A stretch of DNA of 64,000 nucleotides from Microbacterium capsulatum (GTDB lineage Bacteria > Actinomycetota > Actinomycetes > Actinomycetales > Microbacteriaceae), in assembly GCF_030865425.1 (NCBI RefSeq), contig NZ_JAVFCB010000003.1, forward strand, positions 62,001-126,000, written 5' to 3'. The notes beneath the pieces are model-generated. The model ran no database searches. It worked only from the letters and a program-made list of their open reading frames with translations, and was not told where the DNA came from. Made by a program: the position numbers and the translations under genes. Below are positions 50,878 through 59,695 of the stretch, in pieces. Position 1 is the stretch's first letter. Each line of letters opens with the position of its first letter.

Positions 50878-52157
50878 GTCGCCACCGCCGACATGGCGCG
50901 GCGCAGCTCGCCGAGAGCGGGCACGTCCACGGTCACGAGGTCGCCGACGACGTGCCGGGCGAGGCTCTCCGCGGAGGTCGCCCGCAGCGCCAGCGCCTGC
51001 GCGGCGGGAGGGACCCGTGTGGCGGCCTGCCGCAGCTGCTGCAGCGGGACCGCGGATCCGGCCACGAACGCGACGATCGAGACCGCGGGGGCCTTGGTCG
51101 CGACGGTGCGAGCGGTCTCTGCGAGCGTCGCCGCGGCAGCGGTGCGCTCCACACCGGAGAGCAGGTCGAGCAGGGCGGCCGGGGTGGGCGCGTGCAGCAG
51201 GCTCTCGGACGCCGCGACCCGCACGTCCTTCCCGTCCCGCAGAGCGCTCACCGCGATGGATCCCGCGATCGACACGGCGAGTTCGAACTCGTCGTCGTCG
51301 GAGTACTCGTCGGCGCGGGTCGACAGGGCGATCACGAGCTGGGAGCGCCGGGTCTGCTCGAACTGCCGGATCATGAGTTTCTGCGTGCGGGCGGTCGACT
51401 TCCAGTGCACGTAACGCAGGTCGTCACCGGGCACGTACTCGCGCAACGCGTGGAACGACACGTCGTCGTCGGCGAGGTCGCGCGTCGGCAGTCCCTCGAG
51501 ATCGCGCAGAAGACCGGTCGTGTCGCCGTCCAGCGGCACGGTGCGCGGATGAACGTACAGCTGGGTCGGTTCGGTCCAGGCGACCTCACGACGCAGGACG
51601 CCGAGCGGATCCGTGCGCTCCGAGGAGACCGGTCCGAGGGTGAGCACCGCACGGCGCTGGGTGGGGATCTGGAACAGCTCGTCGTGCACGGCATCCGCGG
51701 CCAGCCGCGGCACCCGGAACTGCGCCTTCGCCTGCCCCACAGGCAGCACGATCCAGGCGGAGGGCGACCCGCGCCGTCCGGCTGCACGCACGACCACCCG
51801 CCCGACCGCGGACTCCCCGACGACGACCCGAGGTGAGGCCAGCTCGACGGCGACGGCGTACTGCGCCCGTCCGATCACGAACGGGACCGCAAGCACGAGC
51901 ACCAGCACGGCGGCCGCCCCGACGGCGATCAGCTCGGCCCACCCCCAGAGCACGCCGGCGGCGAGCGCGAGGACGGCGACGCCCGCGAGCGCCCAGCCGA
52001 GCGCGGTGGCGATGCGCAGCCTGCGGCCGACCGCGGCGAGCGCCGCTCGGATCGGACCTGCGGACGCTCCCGCCCACGCGCGCGCACGTGCGACCGCCCG
52101 GGCTCCCCTCGTGTCGGAGAACGCCGTACGCGAGGCGGCGGGAGCATCGACGGTCAT
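50874..52157 (-). CDS. DUF58 domain protein
   Basis: A 427-residue protein with two membrane helices close together (about 50-95), a beta domain, and the DUF58 signature FHALREYVPGDDLRYVHWKSTART at about 260. The C-terminal half is vWA-like, with a degenerate metal site (VIALSTRADEYSDDDEFELAV). DUF58 proteins are nearly always encoded with a MoxR ATPase, as here (4-nt overlaps on both sides), and are thought to work with it in assembling or activating a protein complex. Confidence 0.9.
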   Translation of the reverse strand: MTVDAPAASRTAFSDTRGARAVARARAWAGASAGPIRAALAAVGRRLRIATALGWALAGVAVLALAAGVLWGWAELIAVGAAAVLVLVLAVPFVIGRAQYAVAVELASPRVVVGESAVGRVVVRAAGRRGSPSAWIVLPVGQAKAQFRVPRLAADAVHDELFQIPTQRRAVLTLGPVSSERTDPLGVLRREVAWTEPTQLYVHPRTVPLDGDTTGLLRDLEGLPTRDLADDDVSFHALREYVPGDDLRYVHWKSTARTQKLMIRQFEQTRRSQLVIALSTRADEYSDDDEFELAVSIAGSIAVSALRDGKDVRVAASESLLHAPTPAALLDLLSGVERTAAAATLAETARTVATKAPAVSIVAFVAGSAVPLQQLRQAATRVPPAAQALALRATSAESLARHVVGDLVTVDVPALGELRRAMSAVAT

Positions 52158-53128
52158 GCCACGCTCACCCTGGACTGCGGAGCGGCGACGTCGGCAAGCA
52201 CCCGGGCGACGACCCCCTCGGCACTGGCCCCCGAGAACTCGGCATCGGGATCCATGACGATTCGGTGGGCCCACACGGGCCCAGCAAGCGCCTTGATGTC
52301 GTCCGGGATGACGTACGTGCGGCCCTCGGCGGCGGCCCAGATCTTCGCGGCGCGCATCATGGCGACCGCGCCGCGCACGGAAACCCCCAGACGCGTGTTC
52401 GGATCACGTCGGGTCTCTTCGGCAAGCTGGGCGACGTAGTGCAGCAGCGCGTCGTCCACGTGCACGGTCGCCAGCAGGTCCGAGAGGTCGGTCACCGCGC
52501 TCGTGGTGATCATCGGCTGCAGGGCGGCGGCACGGTTCTTCGTGTGGGATCCGCGCAGCACCTCGGCGGCGGCCGCGAGATCCGGGTAGCCGATCGACGT
52601 CTTGATCAGGAACCGGTCCAGCTGCGCCTCGGGCAGCTTGTACGTGCCGGCCTGCTCGATCGGGTTCTGCGTCGCGATGACCATGAACGGGCGGCCGGCC
52701 TCGTGCGAGGTGCCGTCGACGGTGATCCGGCCCTCCTCCATGACTTCGAGCAGCGCCGACTGGGTCTTCGGTGACGCCCGGTTGATCTCGTCCGCGAGCA
52801 CGATCGATGCGAAGATCGGGCCCTTGTGGAATTCGAAGCGGTGCTGCTGCTGGTCGTAGATCGTGATGCCGGTCACGTCGCTCGGCAGCAGGTCGGGCGT
52901 GAACTGGATCCGCGCGTGCGAGCCCTGCACGGTCGCCGCGAGCGCCTTGGCGAGCTGCGTCTTGCCGGTTCCCGGCGCGTCCTCGAGCAGCACGTGCCCC
53001 TCGGCGACGAGCGCCGTGAGCACGAGCCGGATCACCTCCTGCTTGCCGAGCACGGCCTGCCCGATGTTCTGCGCGAGCTGCGAGAACGTCTGGGAGAACC
53101 AGGTGGCCTGTTCTTGGGTGAGTGTCAT
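52154..53128 (-). CDS. MoxR-family AAA ATPase
   Basis: A 324-residue chaperone-like ATPase. Walker A is LLEDAPGTGKTQLAKAL (51-57), Walker B is IVLADEINRASPKTQSALLEVM, sensor 1 is VIATQNPIEQAGTYKLPEAQLDRFL, and a C-terminal lid domain follows. It belongs to the MoxR proper subfamily that works with DUF58/vWA partners. Start ATG 53128 lies 14 nt after the giant surface-protein gene; the RBS is AAAGGAAT. Confidence 0.94.
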   Translation of the reverse strand: MTLTQEQATWFSQTFSQLAQNIGQAVLGKQEVIRLVLTALVAEGHVLLEDAPGTGKTQLAKALAATVQGSHARIQFTPDLLPSDVTGITIYDQQQHRFEFHKGPIFASIVLADEINRASPKTQSALLEVMEEGRITVDGTSHEAGRPFMVIATQNPIEQAGTYKLPEAQLDRFLIKTSIGYPDLAAAAEVLRGSHTKNRAAALQPMITTSAVTDLSDLLATVHVDDALLHYVAQLAEETRRDPNTRLGVSVRGAVAMMRAAKIWAAAEGRTYVIPDDIKALAGPVWAHRIVMDPDAEFSGASAEGVVARVLADVAAPQSRVSVA

Positions 53129-53142
53129 GACATTCCTTTGCG

Positions 53143-56100
53143 TTACCAGCTCGTGGTGTTGGAAGGTTTGGAGCCGTACGGGTCGGTGATCACGACCTGG
53201 TACGGGCCTCGCCAGGAGTTCGTCGGGTACGCGGAACCGATCGGGCAAAGCTGGGTGTCGATGGATCCACCACCATCGACTCCCACCTGCACCGTCTTCC
53301 AGGGACTTCCGGAGGTGTCGTTGTAGCAGCCGACCGTCACTTGGCTGTTCGGTTGGAATCCACCCGCCGTGACGTGGAAGTAGTAGCAGCCCGGCGCTGC
53401 TGCTGTGCAGGATCCCGTCGTCACGCCGCCGACGTACTGGTTCCCCTTTGCCAGATTCACCCAGCGCCCGGGGTTCGCTCCCGTGCTCCCGTTCGCGGTG
53501 TACGTCGCAGACTTCCCTTCGGCCGTGTTCACCGTCATCGTGAACCCGAACGTCGTGTAGTACGCCGATCCGGAGCACGCGCTGCCGGTGACGCCGCCCG
53601 CACCGGACTGACCGCCCTGCGCCGAGTACGTGAGCGACGTGAGCGTCTGCCCGTCGAGCGCCCCGGAGACGTCCCAGCTGAAACAGACCTGGCTGCCGTT
53701 CACCGACGAGTTCGGCGTGTAGCCCAGCAACGGCCCCCAGGGCTTTCCCGCGTTGCTCGTGGTGGCGGGACCGGCGGTCTGCGAGACCGCAGACACACCA
53801 TGCACGCTGATGGTCTGCGTCTGACCGTTCGGTGCGCCGTTCACGGTTCCGACCACCTGCGTCTGTGATGCGGACGAGACGGCGATCTGCCCCGAGTTCC
53901 AGTACCAGCTGACCTCATTCGGCGCGTTGCCGTTCCAGGCGCCCGGAGTGATGGTGACGCTGAACTGCCCCGCCGTTCCGGTCGCGGCGATCTGGACCGA
54001 GACGGGCGCATCGGGCGCGTTCGCGGCCTGCATCGGCGCCGATGCTGGGCTGGGCGCCGACGACCCCGCCTTGTTCGTCGCTACCACCGTGAAGGTGTAG
54101 CCACTCGTGCTCGTGCCTACCGAGAACTTCGCCGACGTCGTCGAGCCGGAAACGGTCTGCTGACGCGACTGCCCGTCGCCGCCTGTCGCGGTGACCGTGT
54201 AGGTCGCGACCTCGTCGCCATTGTTCCTCGGCGTGGTGACCGCCTGCCAGGTCACGTCCAACTGCGCCTGGCTCCCCACCGAGGGCGCGAACGAGGCCTG
54301 CGGCTGCCCGGGCGCGTCGGGCACGCCGGCGGGCACCATGGGCGCCGACCACGCGCTCCAGTCGGAGGGGTCGGGTGCGAGGTTGTGCGCGCGGATCCGC
54401 ACCTGGTAGGAGACGCCGTTCTGCAGGCCGTCCCAGCTGAGACTGTTGCCCGAGACGCCGAGCTTGTCCGCTGCTGCACCGAGCTGCGGCGTGATCTGCA
54501 GGTCGTAGTTCGTGACCGGCGAGCCGTTCGAGTTCGGCGTCGTCCACGAGACCGCGAGCTTCTTGTCACCGAAGGCCAGCGTCGGCGCGGCCGGCATGTC
54601 GGGCCGTGCGTCGGGGCGTGCATCCGCCGACGTCGGCGACGGGTCGGACGAGCCGATCGCGTTCACCGCGACCACCTGGAAGCGGTACACGACGTTGTTC
54701 GTCAGCCCGTCCAGTGTGCAGGTCGTCGAGGCGCAGTTCTTCGAGTAGCCGTTCTGCGAGGTCACGACGTAACCGGTGATCGGCGAGCCGTTGTTCGACG
54801 GCGGCGCCCACGACAGCACGACCGTGCGGTCCTGGATCGAGGTCACGGTCGGCACGCCGGGCGCACCTGGCTTGCCGCGCACGGTGAGCACGATCTTGGC
54901 CTCAGCCTGACGATCCGGCGAGTTCGTCGCATCCGCGATCCGGTAGGTCACGATGAGCGTGCCGAAGAAGTCGGACGCGGGTGTCACGGACACCTTGCCG
55001 TCCTGGATCGTCGCCGTGTGGGATCCGGGGGTGTCGACGTGCACCGAGACGATCGTGAGCGGCTTCTCGCCCTGGAACGGGTTGAAGTCGTTCGCGAGGA
55101 CGTCCACAACGCTCGCCACGCCCTGCTTGGCGTCAGGCACGAGGTCGTCGTTCGCGACCGGCATCGGCCGCTGCGTCGTGACGATCGAGATCGTGACGAC
55201 GCCCTCGCCCGGCTTGCTCTTGCCGTCGTCCGCGGTGACCTTGAACGACAACGTCGCCCCGGGCTTCAGGTCGGAGGCCGCCTTCACCGTCAGCGCACTG
55301 CCGGAGATCGAGGCGTCGATGCCGTTCGGCGCCGAGCCTTCGATCGCGTAGCTCATGCGATCCAGATCTCCCTCGTCGGGATCGGTTGTGAGCCTCTTCA
55401 GGTCGAGCGTCAGGCCTGCTTCCCCCGGAGCGAGGCTGACGGCGGCGTTGCGCAGCGTGGGCGACTGGTTCTCCAGGGGCTGCACCAGGATCGGGATGGT
55501 CACGTACGCGGACAGGCCCTGCGGATCGTCCGGGCCCGTGCCGTCGGTGACCCGCACGCCCACGGCGTCGGGCCCGAAGTAGCCCTTCGCCGAGGTGTAC
55601 TGCAGATGCTCGGCATCCTTCAGGAGCGGCGCCCCGTCGGCATGACCCGCACGGAGCGAATCCGCCACGGCGATGCGCGGGGTACGGCCGCTGCGGACCA
55701 TCACGTGGTCGGCGAGAACGATCGAGACGCTCTCGCCGCTCTTCACGACGATCGGCGTGGTGTCCGTGACCGTCGGCACGGCGTCCTTGGTCCCGGGCAC
55801 GAAGATGAACGCCTGCGCAGTGAGACCGTCCTGGTCGGTGTCCTCGTATCGGATGACCTGCGGATCCGCGGCGACCTTCACCTCGACGATCCCGCCCGCC
55901 AGCACCTTCGCGTTCGGCGAGAACGCGGTGACGGTCAGCTGGTCGGTGGTGCCGTCCGGGTTCTCGTCGTTCTGCAGCACCGAGACCTTGACGCTGTCCG
56001 ATCGCATCACGGCCGAAGCCGGCACGTGGTCGTCGCGGGCGATCGGCGGCTTCAGCGGCGCGTCGCTCGAGACGTTCAACAGGAGCGGCGCCTGCGCCGT

Positions 56101-59100
56101 CGCGCCGTACACGTCGGCGATCGTGTAGGTCAGCGTGTACTGACCCGGCTGAGCCGGGGCTGTGACGACGACACGACCGCCGGCGATGGAGGCCTTGATC
56201 CCGGACGGCACCGTGAGCCCGCTCGTCACGAGCGAGATCTGATCCCCGTCAGGATCGCTGTCGTTGGCCATCACGGGCACCGCGATGGTGCGCCCCGGGC
56301 GCACGTCCACGACGTCCTTGACCGCGTACGGTGCCTGATTGTCGGCGCCGGGGGGCGCGACGCCCACGGTCACCGTGCTCTCCGCGGTCGCGCCGAGGCG
56401 GTCGCGCACGACGTACGTGAACGAGTCGCGCCCCTGTGACGTGTCGTAGGCGGTGTAGGTCAGCCAGGCATCGCCCACGGTCACCCGGCCCAGCGACGGG
56501 CTCGAGGACGTACCGACGAGTTCGACGGAGTCGCCGTCCGGATCGATGCCGTCGAGCGGGATCGGGATCCGCACGGTCGTTCCCGCGATCGCACGTGCGA
56601 TCACCGGCTTGGGCAGGGGCGCGGAGTTCGTCGCCGCATCGGCGGCGAGCACCTGCACCGTGAGATAGCCAGCGACCCTGTTCCCCTGACTGTCGGTCAC
56701 CTGGTATGTGATGTAGGCGGGGCCCGGCTTGGATCCGGCCTGGAAGCGCACACGGCTGCCGTCGACGAACGCCGCCCCGTCGCCGATCTTCGTGTCGACG
56801 AGGTCGGGCAGCAGCGTCAGGGTGTCGTTGTCGGGCGAGTAGTCGTTGGCGAGCACGTCGACAGAGACCACGTCGCCGACGCGGACGACAGCGTTGTCCG
56901 GAACGCTCACCGGCGGACGCAGCGTCGCCGGCAGCGGTACAGGCACGACGAGGATCTCGCCCTCGGCGCTCTGCAGGCCGTCCGAGATGGTGTAGCCGAT
57001 CGTCATCGGCTGGTGCAGGCCGCCGATATCGGTCACCCGCACGACGGAGTGGTCGAGCACCTCGGCCGACACCGGGGAACCCGGGGGAACGTGCACGCTC
57101 TGCACGACGAGCACCCCTCCGCCCGGATCCTCGTCGTTCGCGAGCACGTCGACGAGCACGTTGCGACCGGTCGGCAGCAGGGCCGTGTCGCGCACGGCGA
57201 TGGGCGGATGCCCGTTCCCGCCGGCCGGCGCGACATCGATGCGGATGAGACCGGCGGCCGATTCGGCGCCCGAGGTCACGAGGTACTGCACGTAGTACGT
57301 ACCTTGCGCGTCCGCTTCGAACGTCAGGGTGTTCGCGGTGTAGTTCGGGGTGATCTTCGCACCCGGTGCGTAGTCGTTGCGGGCGAGGCGCAACGGCTCC
57401 CCCGATCGGCTGATGTCGTTGTCGAGCGGCGAGAGGGTGATGGGGGTGCCCGCCGTGGCGGTGTAGTGATCGGCGTTCGCGATCGGGGCGAGCGAGCCCT
57501 TCGGCCGCACGTCGACCTTGAGCACTCCGGTCGTGCTTGCCTGGCCGTCCGAGACCGTGAGCGCGACGTCCTTGATTCCGGTGGCACCGCTCGCCGCGCG
57601 GAACTCCATCACGCCGTTGGTGCGCGTGGTGACGACATCGCCGCCGGCGACTTCCGCGTGCTGCAGGAACAGGTCGTCGCCGTCCGGGTCCTTCCAGCCC
57701 TGTAGTGCGTCGTACGTGATGCTCGCGCCGGCCTCGACCTGGATCGTCTGCGGACTCTCCAGCACGGGCGGGGAGTTCTCGGAGAGCGGATGGATGGTCA
57801 GCGTGACCGTCGCCTGGTCGGTGCCGCCGCGTCCGTCGTCGACCTGGTATCGGAAGCTCGCCGTACCGGTGGCCGCCGCCGGCACCGCGACCTGCAATGC
57901 CGCACCGCCGAGGACCGGAGTCACCGTCATCCCTGAGGGCGGTGCGCCCACGAGGGAAGCCGACAGCAGATCGCCGTCGGGGTCCGTGTCGTTCTCAGTG
58001 ACCCTCAGCACCGACGTCCGGCCGGGGCGCACCCCGTACGAGTCGTCACGCGCGGTCGGCTTGTGGTTCTCGGCGCTGCGCTTGGGCAGCTCGAGCTGTT
58101 GCTGCTGTTCTTCGCTCTGGTCCTGCTGCTGCTTGTCGTCGGGCGGAGGGACGACGTCGTCCCAGTTCTGCACGAGCTGAGCCTTGGTGCTGACCACCCA
58201 GACCATTCCGCCGCGGGTGTCGTTGACGACGACCACGCGACGGTTGACCCGGAGGACCGGGGTCGCCGCGGCCGGCATGTCGAGCTTGACGTTCACGGTC
58301 GGCTGCCCGTCGCATCGGCGCACGTAGGCGCCGTTGCCCCACACCGCGTAGGCGCAGCCGTTCAGCCACACTGGCGGGGACGGGGCGCCACCGGCATCGT
58401 CCGAGCGCAGGATCTGCGCGGCCGACCCGTCGAGCGGTTGACGGATCAGCGCGGATCCGGTGGCGAGGTAGGCGGCGTCGCCATCGGCGGACGTCTGCTG
58501 CAGACGAGCGCCCGACGACTTCGGGATCGAGATCGTGCGCCCGTTCTCGACGAGCACGCCGTGGCGGGCGTCGAACACGACCGGAATGTCGCCGACGGCC
58601 GCCAATTGCACCTGTGCATCCGCGGCCAGTCCGTCCAGCGTTTCCGTGCGCACCGTGCTCGACGCCGTGTCGACGGTGACGAGCTTCTTCTGCGCGGGAG
58701 CCACGGCGTACAGGAAAGACCCGTCGTGGGCGATCGCGACCACGCCGCCGTCGCCCACCGTGGCGAGCGAGCCCTTCTTGTCGAAGCGCGCGCCGACGAC
58801 GCGGTCGGTCGCGACGGCGTAGAGCCTGCCGCCGCCCAACACGCCCATCTCCGCACCGCCGAGGACGACCGTCGATCCACCTGGCATCGCCTGCTGCCCG
58901 GTGAACTGATTCGAGGCGGGATCGATCGGAGAGAGAACCCCGTTGGCACGGTCGACCACGACGACGCGGTTGCCGTCCTGCAGCACGTCGTAGTCGGGGG
59001 CCGTGGTGCGCAGCGCCCCGTCGAGCAGGCGCGACGGGTAGTTCAGGTGACCGACGAGCAGGTCGTTCGACTTGGTGACCCACACCCCGCCGTCGTCCAG

Positions 59101-59232
59101 CCGCAGGTCGGCCGTGGGGATTCCCTGATAGAGAACCGCGAGCGTCGAGATGGTGACTGCCGCGGCGGTCAGTGTCGCCCCCGAGGCGAGCATCGCGCGC
59201 CGCTCCCTGAGCACGCGGAAGAGCCTCGACAC
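53143..59232 (-). CDS. Giant surface protein: membrane anchor, propeller-like domain, Ig-like repeats, FN3 domains
   Basis: A 2,029-residue protein starting at GTG 59232 (AGGTGG lies 5 nt upstream). A basic N-terminus and one hydrophobic helix (about 14-36) act as an uncleaved anchor. Residues ~45-355 repeat short beta segments like a propeller. A Gln/Glu-rich linker (361-390) follows, then a long array of cadherin/Ig-like repeats with VLANDxDPDGD-type motifs (about 395-1440). FN3 domains follow (VVLSWAPPSNNGSPITGYVV, LAVSWTTPNSNGSPVTNYDL and more), and the last ~150 residues are Cys-containing. It corresponds to the fn3 gene of the bifidobacterial PFNA cluster. First gene of the long operon. 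Confidence 0.85.
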   Translation of the reverse strand: MSRLFRVLRERRAMLASGATLTAAAVTISTLAVLYQGIPTADLRLDDGGVWVTKSNDLLVGHLNYPSRLLDGALRTTAPDYDVLQDGNRVVVVDRANGVLSPIDPASNQFTGQQAMPGGSTVVLGGAEMGVLGGGRLYAVATDRVVGARFDKKGSLATVGDGGVVAIAHDGSFLYAVAPAQKKLVTVDTASSTVRTETLDGLAADAQVQLAAVGDIPVVFDARHGVLVENGRTISIPKSSGARLQQTSADGDAAYLATGSALIRQPLDGSAAQILRSDDAGGAPSPPVWLNGCAYAVWGNGAYVRRCDGQPTVNVKLDMPAAATPVLRVNRRVVVVNDTRGGMVWVVSTKAQLVQNWDDVVPPPDDKQQQDQSEEQQQQLELPKRSAENHKPTARDDSYGVRPGRTSVLRVTENDTDPDGDLLSASLVGAPPSGMTVTPVLGGAALQVAVPAAATGTASFRYQVDDGRGGTDQATVTLTIHPLSENSPPVLESPQTIQVEAGASITYDALQGWKDPDGDDLFLQHAEVAGGDVVTTRTNGVMEFRAASGATGIKDVALTVSDGQASTTGVLKVDVRPKGSLAPIANADHYTATAGTPITLSPLDNDISRSGEPLRLARNDYAPGAKITPNYTANTLTFEADAQGTYYVQYLVTSGAESAAGLIRIDVAPAGGNGHPPIAVRDTALLPTGRNVLVDVLANDEDPGGGVLVVQSVHVPPGSPVSAEVLDHSVVRVTDIGGLHQPMTIGYTISDGLQSAEGEILVVPVPLPATLRPPVSVPDNAVVRVGDVVSVDVLANDYSPDNDTLTLLPDLVDTKIGDGAAFVDGSRVRFQAGSKPGPAYITYQVTDSQGNRVAGYLTVQVLAADAATNSAPLPKPVIARAIAGTTVRIPIPLDGIDPDGDSVELVGTSSSPSLGRVTVGDAWLTYTAYDTSQGRDSFTYVVRDRLGATAESTVTVGVAPPGADNQAPYAVKDVVDVRPGRTIAVPVMANDSDPDGDQISLVTSGLTVPSGIKASIAGGRVVVTAPAQPGQYTLTYTIADVYGATAQAPLLLNVSSDAPLKPPIARDDHVPASAVMRSDSVKVSVLQNDENPDGTTDQLTVTAFSPNAKVLAGGIVEVKVAADPQVIRYEDTDQDGLTAQAFIFVPGTKDAVPTVTDTTPIVVKSGESVSIVLADHVMVRSGRTPRIAVADSLRAGHADGAPLLKDAEHLQYTSAKGYFGPDAVGVRVTDGTGPDDPQGLSAYVTIPILVQPLENQSPTLRNAAVSLAPGEAGLTLDLKRLTTDPDEGDLDRMSYAIEGSAPNGIDASISGSALTVKAASDLKPGATLSFKVTADDGKSKPGEGVVTISIVTTQRPMPVANDDLVPDAKQGVASVVDVLANDFNPFQGEKPLTIVSVHVDTPGSHTATIQDGKVSVTPASDFFGTLIVTYRIADATNSPDRQAEAKIVLTVRGKPGAPGVPTVTSIQDRTVVLSWAPPSNNGSPITGYVVTSQNGYSKNCASTTCTLDGLTNNVVYRFQVVAVNAIGSSDPSPTSADARPDARPDMPAAPTLAFGDKKLAVSWTTPNSNGSPVTNYDLQITPQLGAAADKLGVSGNSLSWDGLQNGVSYQVRIRAHNLAPDPSDWSAWSAPMVPAGVPDAPGQPQASFAPSVGSQAQLDVTWQAVTTPRNNGDEVATYTVTATGGDGQSRQQTVSGSTTSAKFSVGTSTSGYTFTVVATNKAGSSAPSPASAPMQAANAPDAPVSVQIAATGTAGQFSVTITPGAWNGNAPNEVSWYWNSGQIAVSSASQTQVVGTVNGAPNGQTQTISVHGVSAVSQTAGPATTSNAGKPWGPLLGYTPNSSVNGSQVCFSWDVSGALDGQTLTSLTYSAQGGQSGAGGVTGSACSGSAYYTTFGFTMTVNTAEGKSATYTANGSTGANPGRWVNLAKGNQYVGGVTTGSCTAAAPGCYYFHVTAGGFQPNSQVTVGCYNDTSGSPWKTVQVGVDGGGSIDTQLCPIGSAYPTNSWRGPYQVVITDPYGSKPSNTTSW

Positions 59233-59320
59233 CGATACCACCTCGAACCCCCCAGACCTCTGCCACGCCGCCCACCGCGACGTGCCACCTCCGACAGAAC
59301 CGGAACGCACGCCGAACCGC

Positions 59321-59340
59321 GATGGGGAATATCCCCCATG
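59321..59340. promoter_or_regulatory. Shared 20-bp palindrome of the type VII locus (copy 3)
   Basis: GATGGGGAATATCCCCCATG lies 89 nt before the giant surface-protein start. Like copies 1 and 2 it has CG after CCATC on the minus strand (CCATCGCGG). It is in a 463-bp gap between divergent genes that holds no further gene. Confidence 0.7.
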
Positions 59341-59464
59341 CGCGAGACGCGCGCTCCCCCGCTCCTTCCGCGGTGACGCCGCGATTCCGGAGCTCCTGTG
59401 CGGAACACTATCCGCCGTCCGAAGCCCGCCATCGCCGAAAAGGGTGCGGAAACATGCGGAATTT

Positions 59465-59487
59465 CCGATCCGGAACATCCGGATCGG
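59465..59487. promoter_or_regulatory. Perfect 9-bp inverted repeat in the divergent region
   Basis: CCGATCCGG-AACAT-CCGGATCGG is a perfect palindrome in the middle of the 59233-59695 gap. It could be an operator for either divergent unit, possibly for the HTH protein encoded to the right. Confidence 0.5.
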
Positions 59488-59695
59488 GGCTCCGGAACCC
59501 GGTGCGCCAGGAGTCCTGGAACGGCCCCGATGACGAGCCCTCAGCCGACCGGAGGGTCCCGGTGTGCGCAGGCGCGGGACACAGCGAGCGGAATGGGACC
59601 GAACATGGCTACCCGCGAGTGGTACAACATGGATATCCGCTCCTCCCCGCCGCGCCGATCCAGCGCCACCTCCGCCCCTTCCCCAGGACAGTCCG

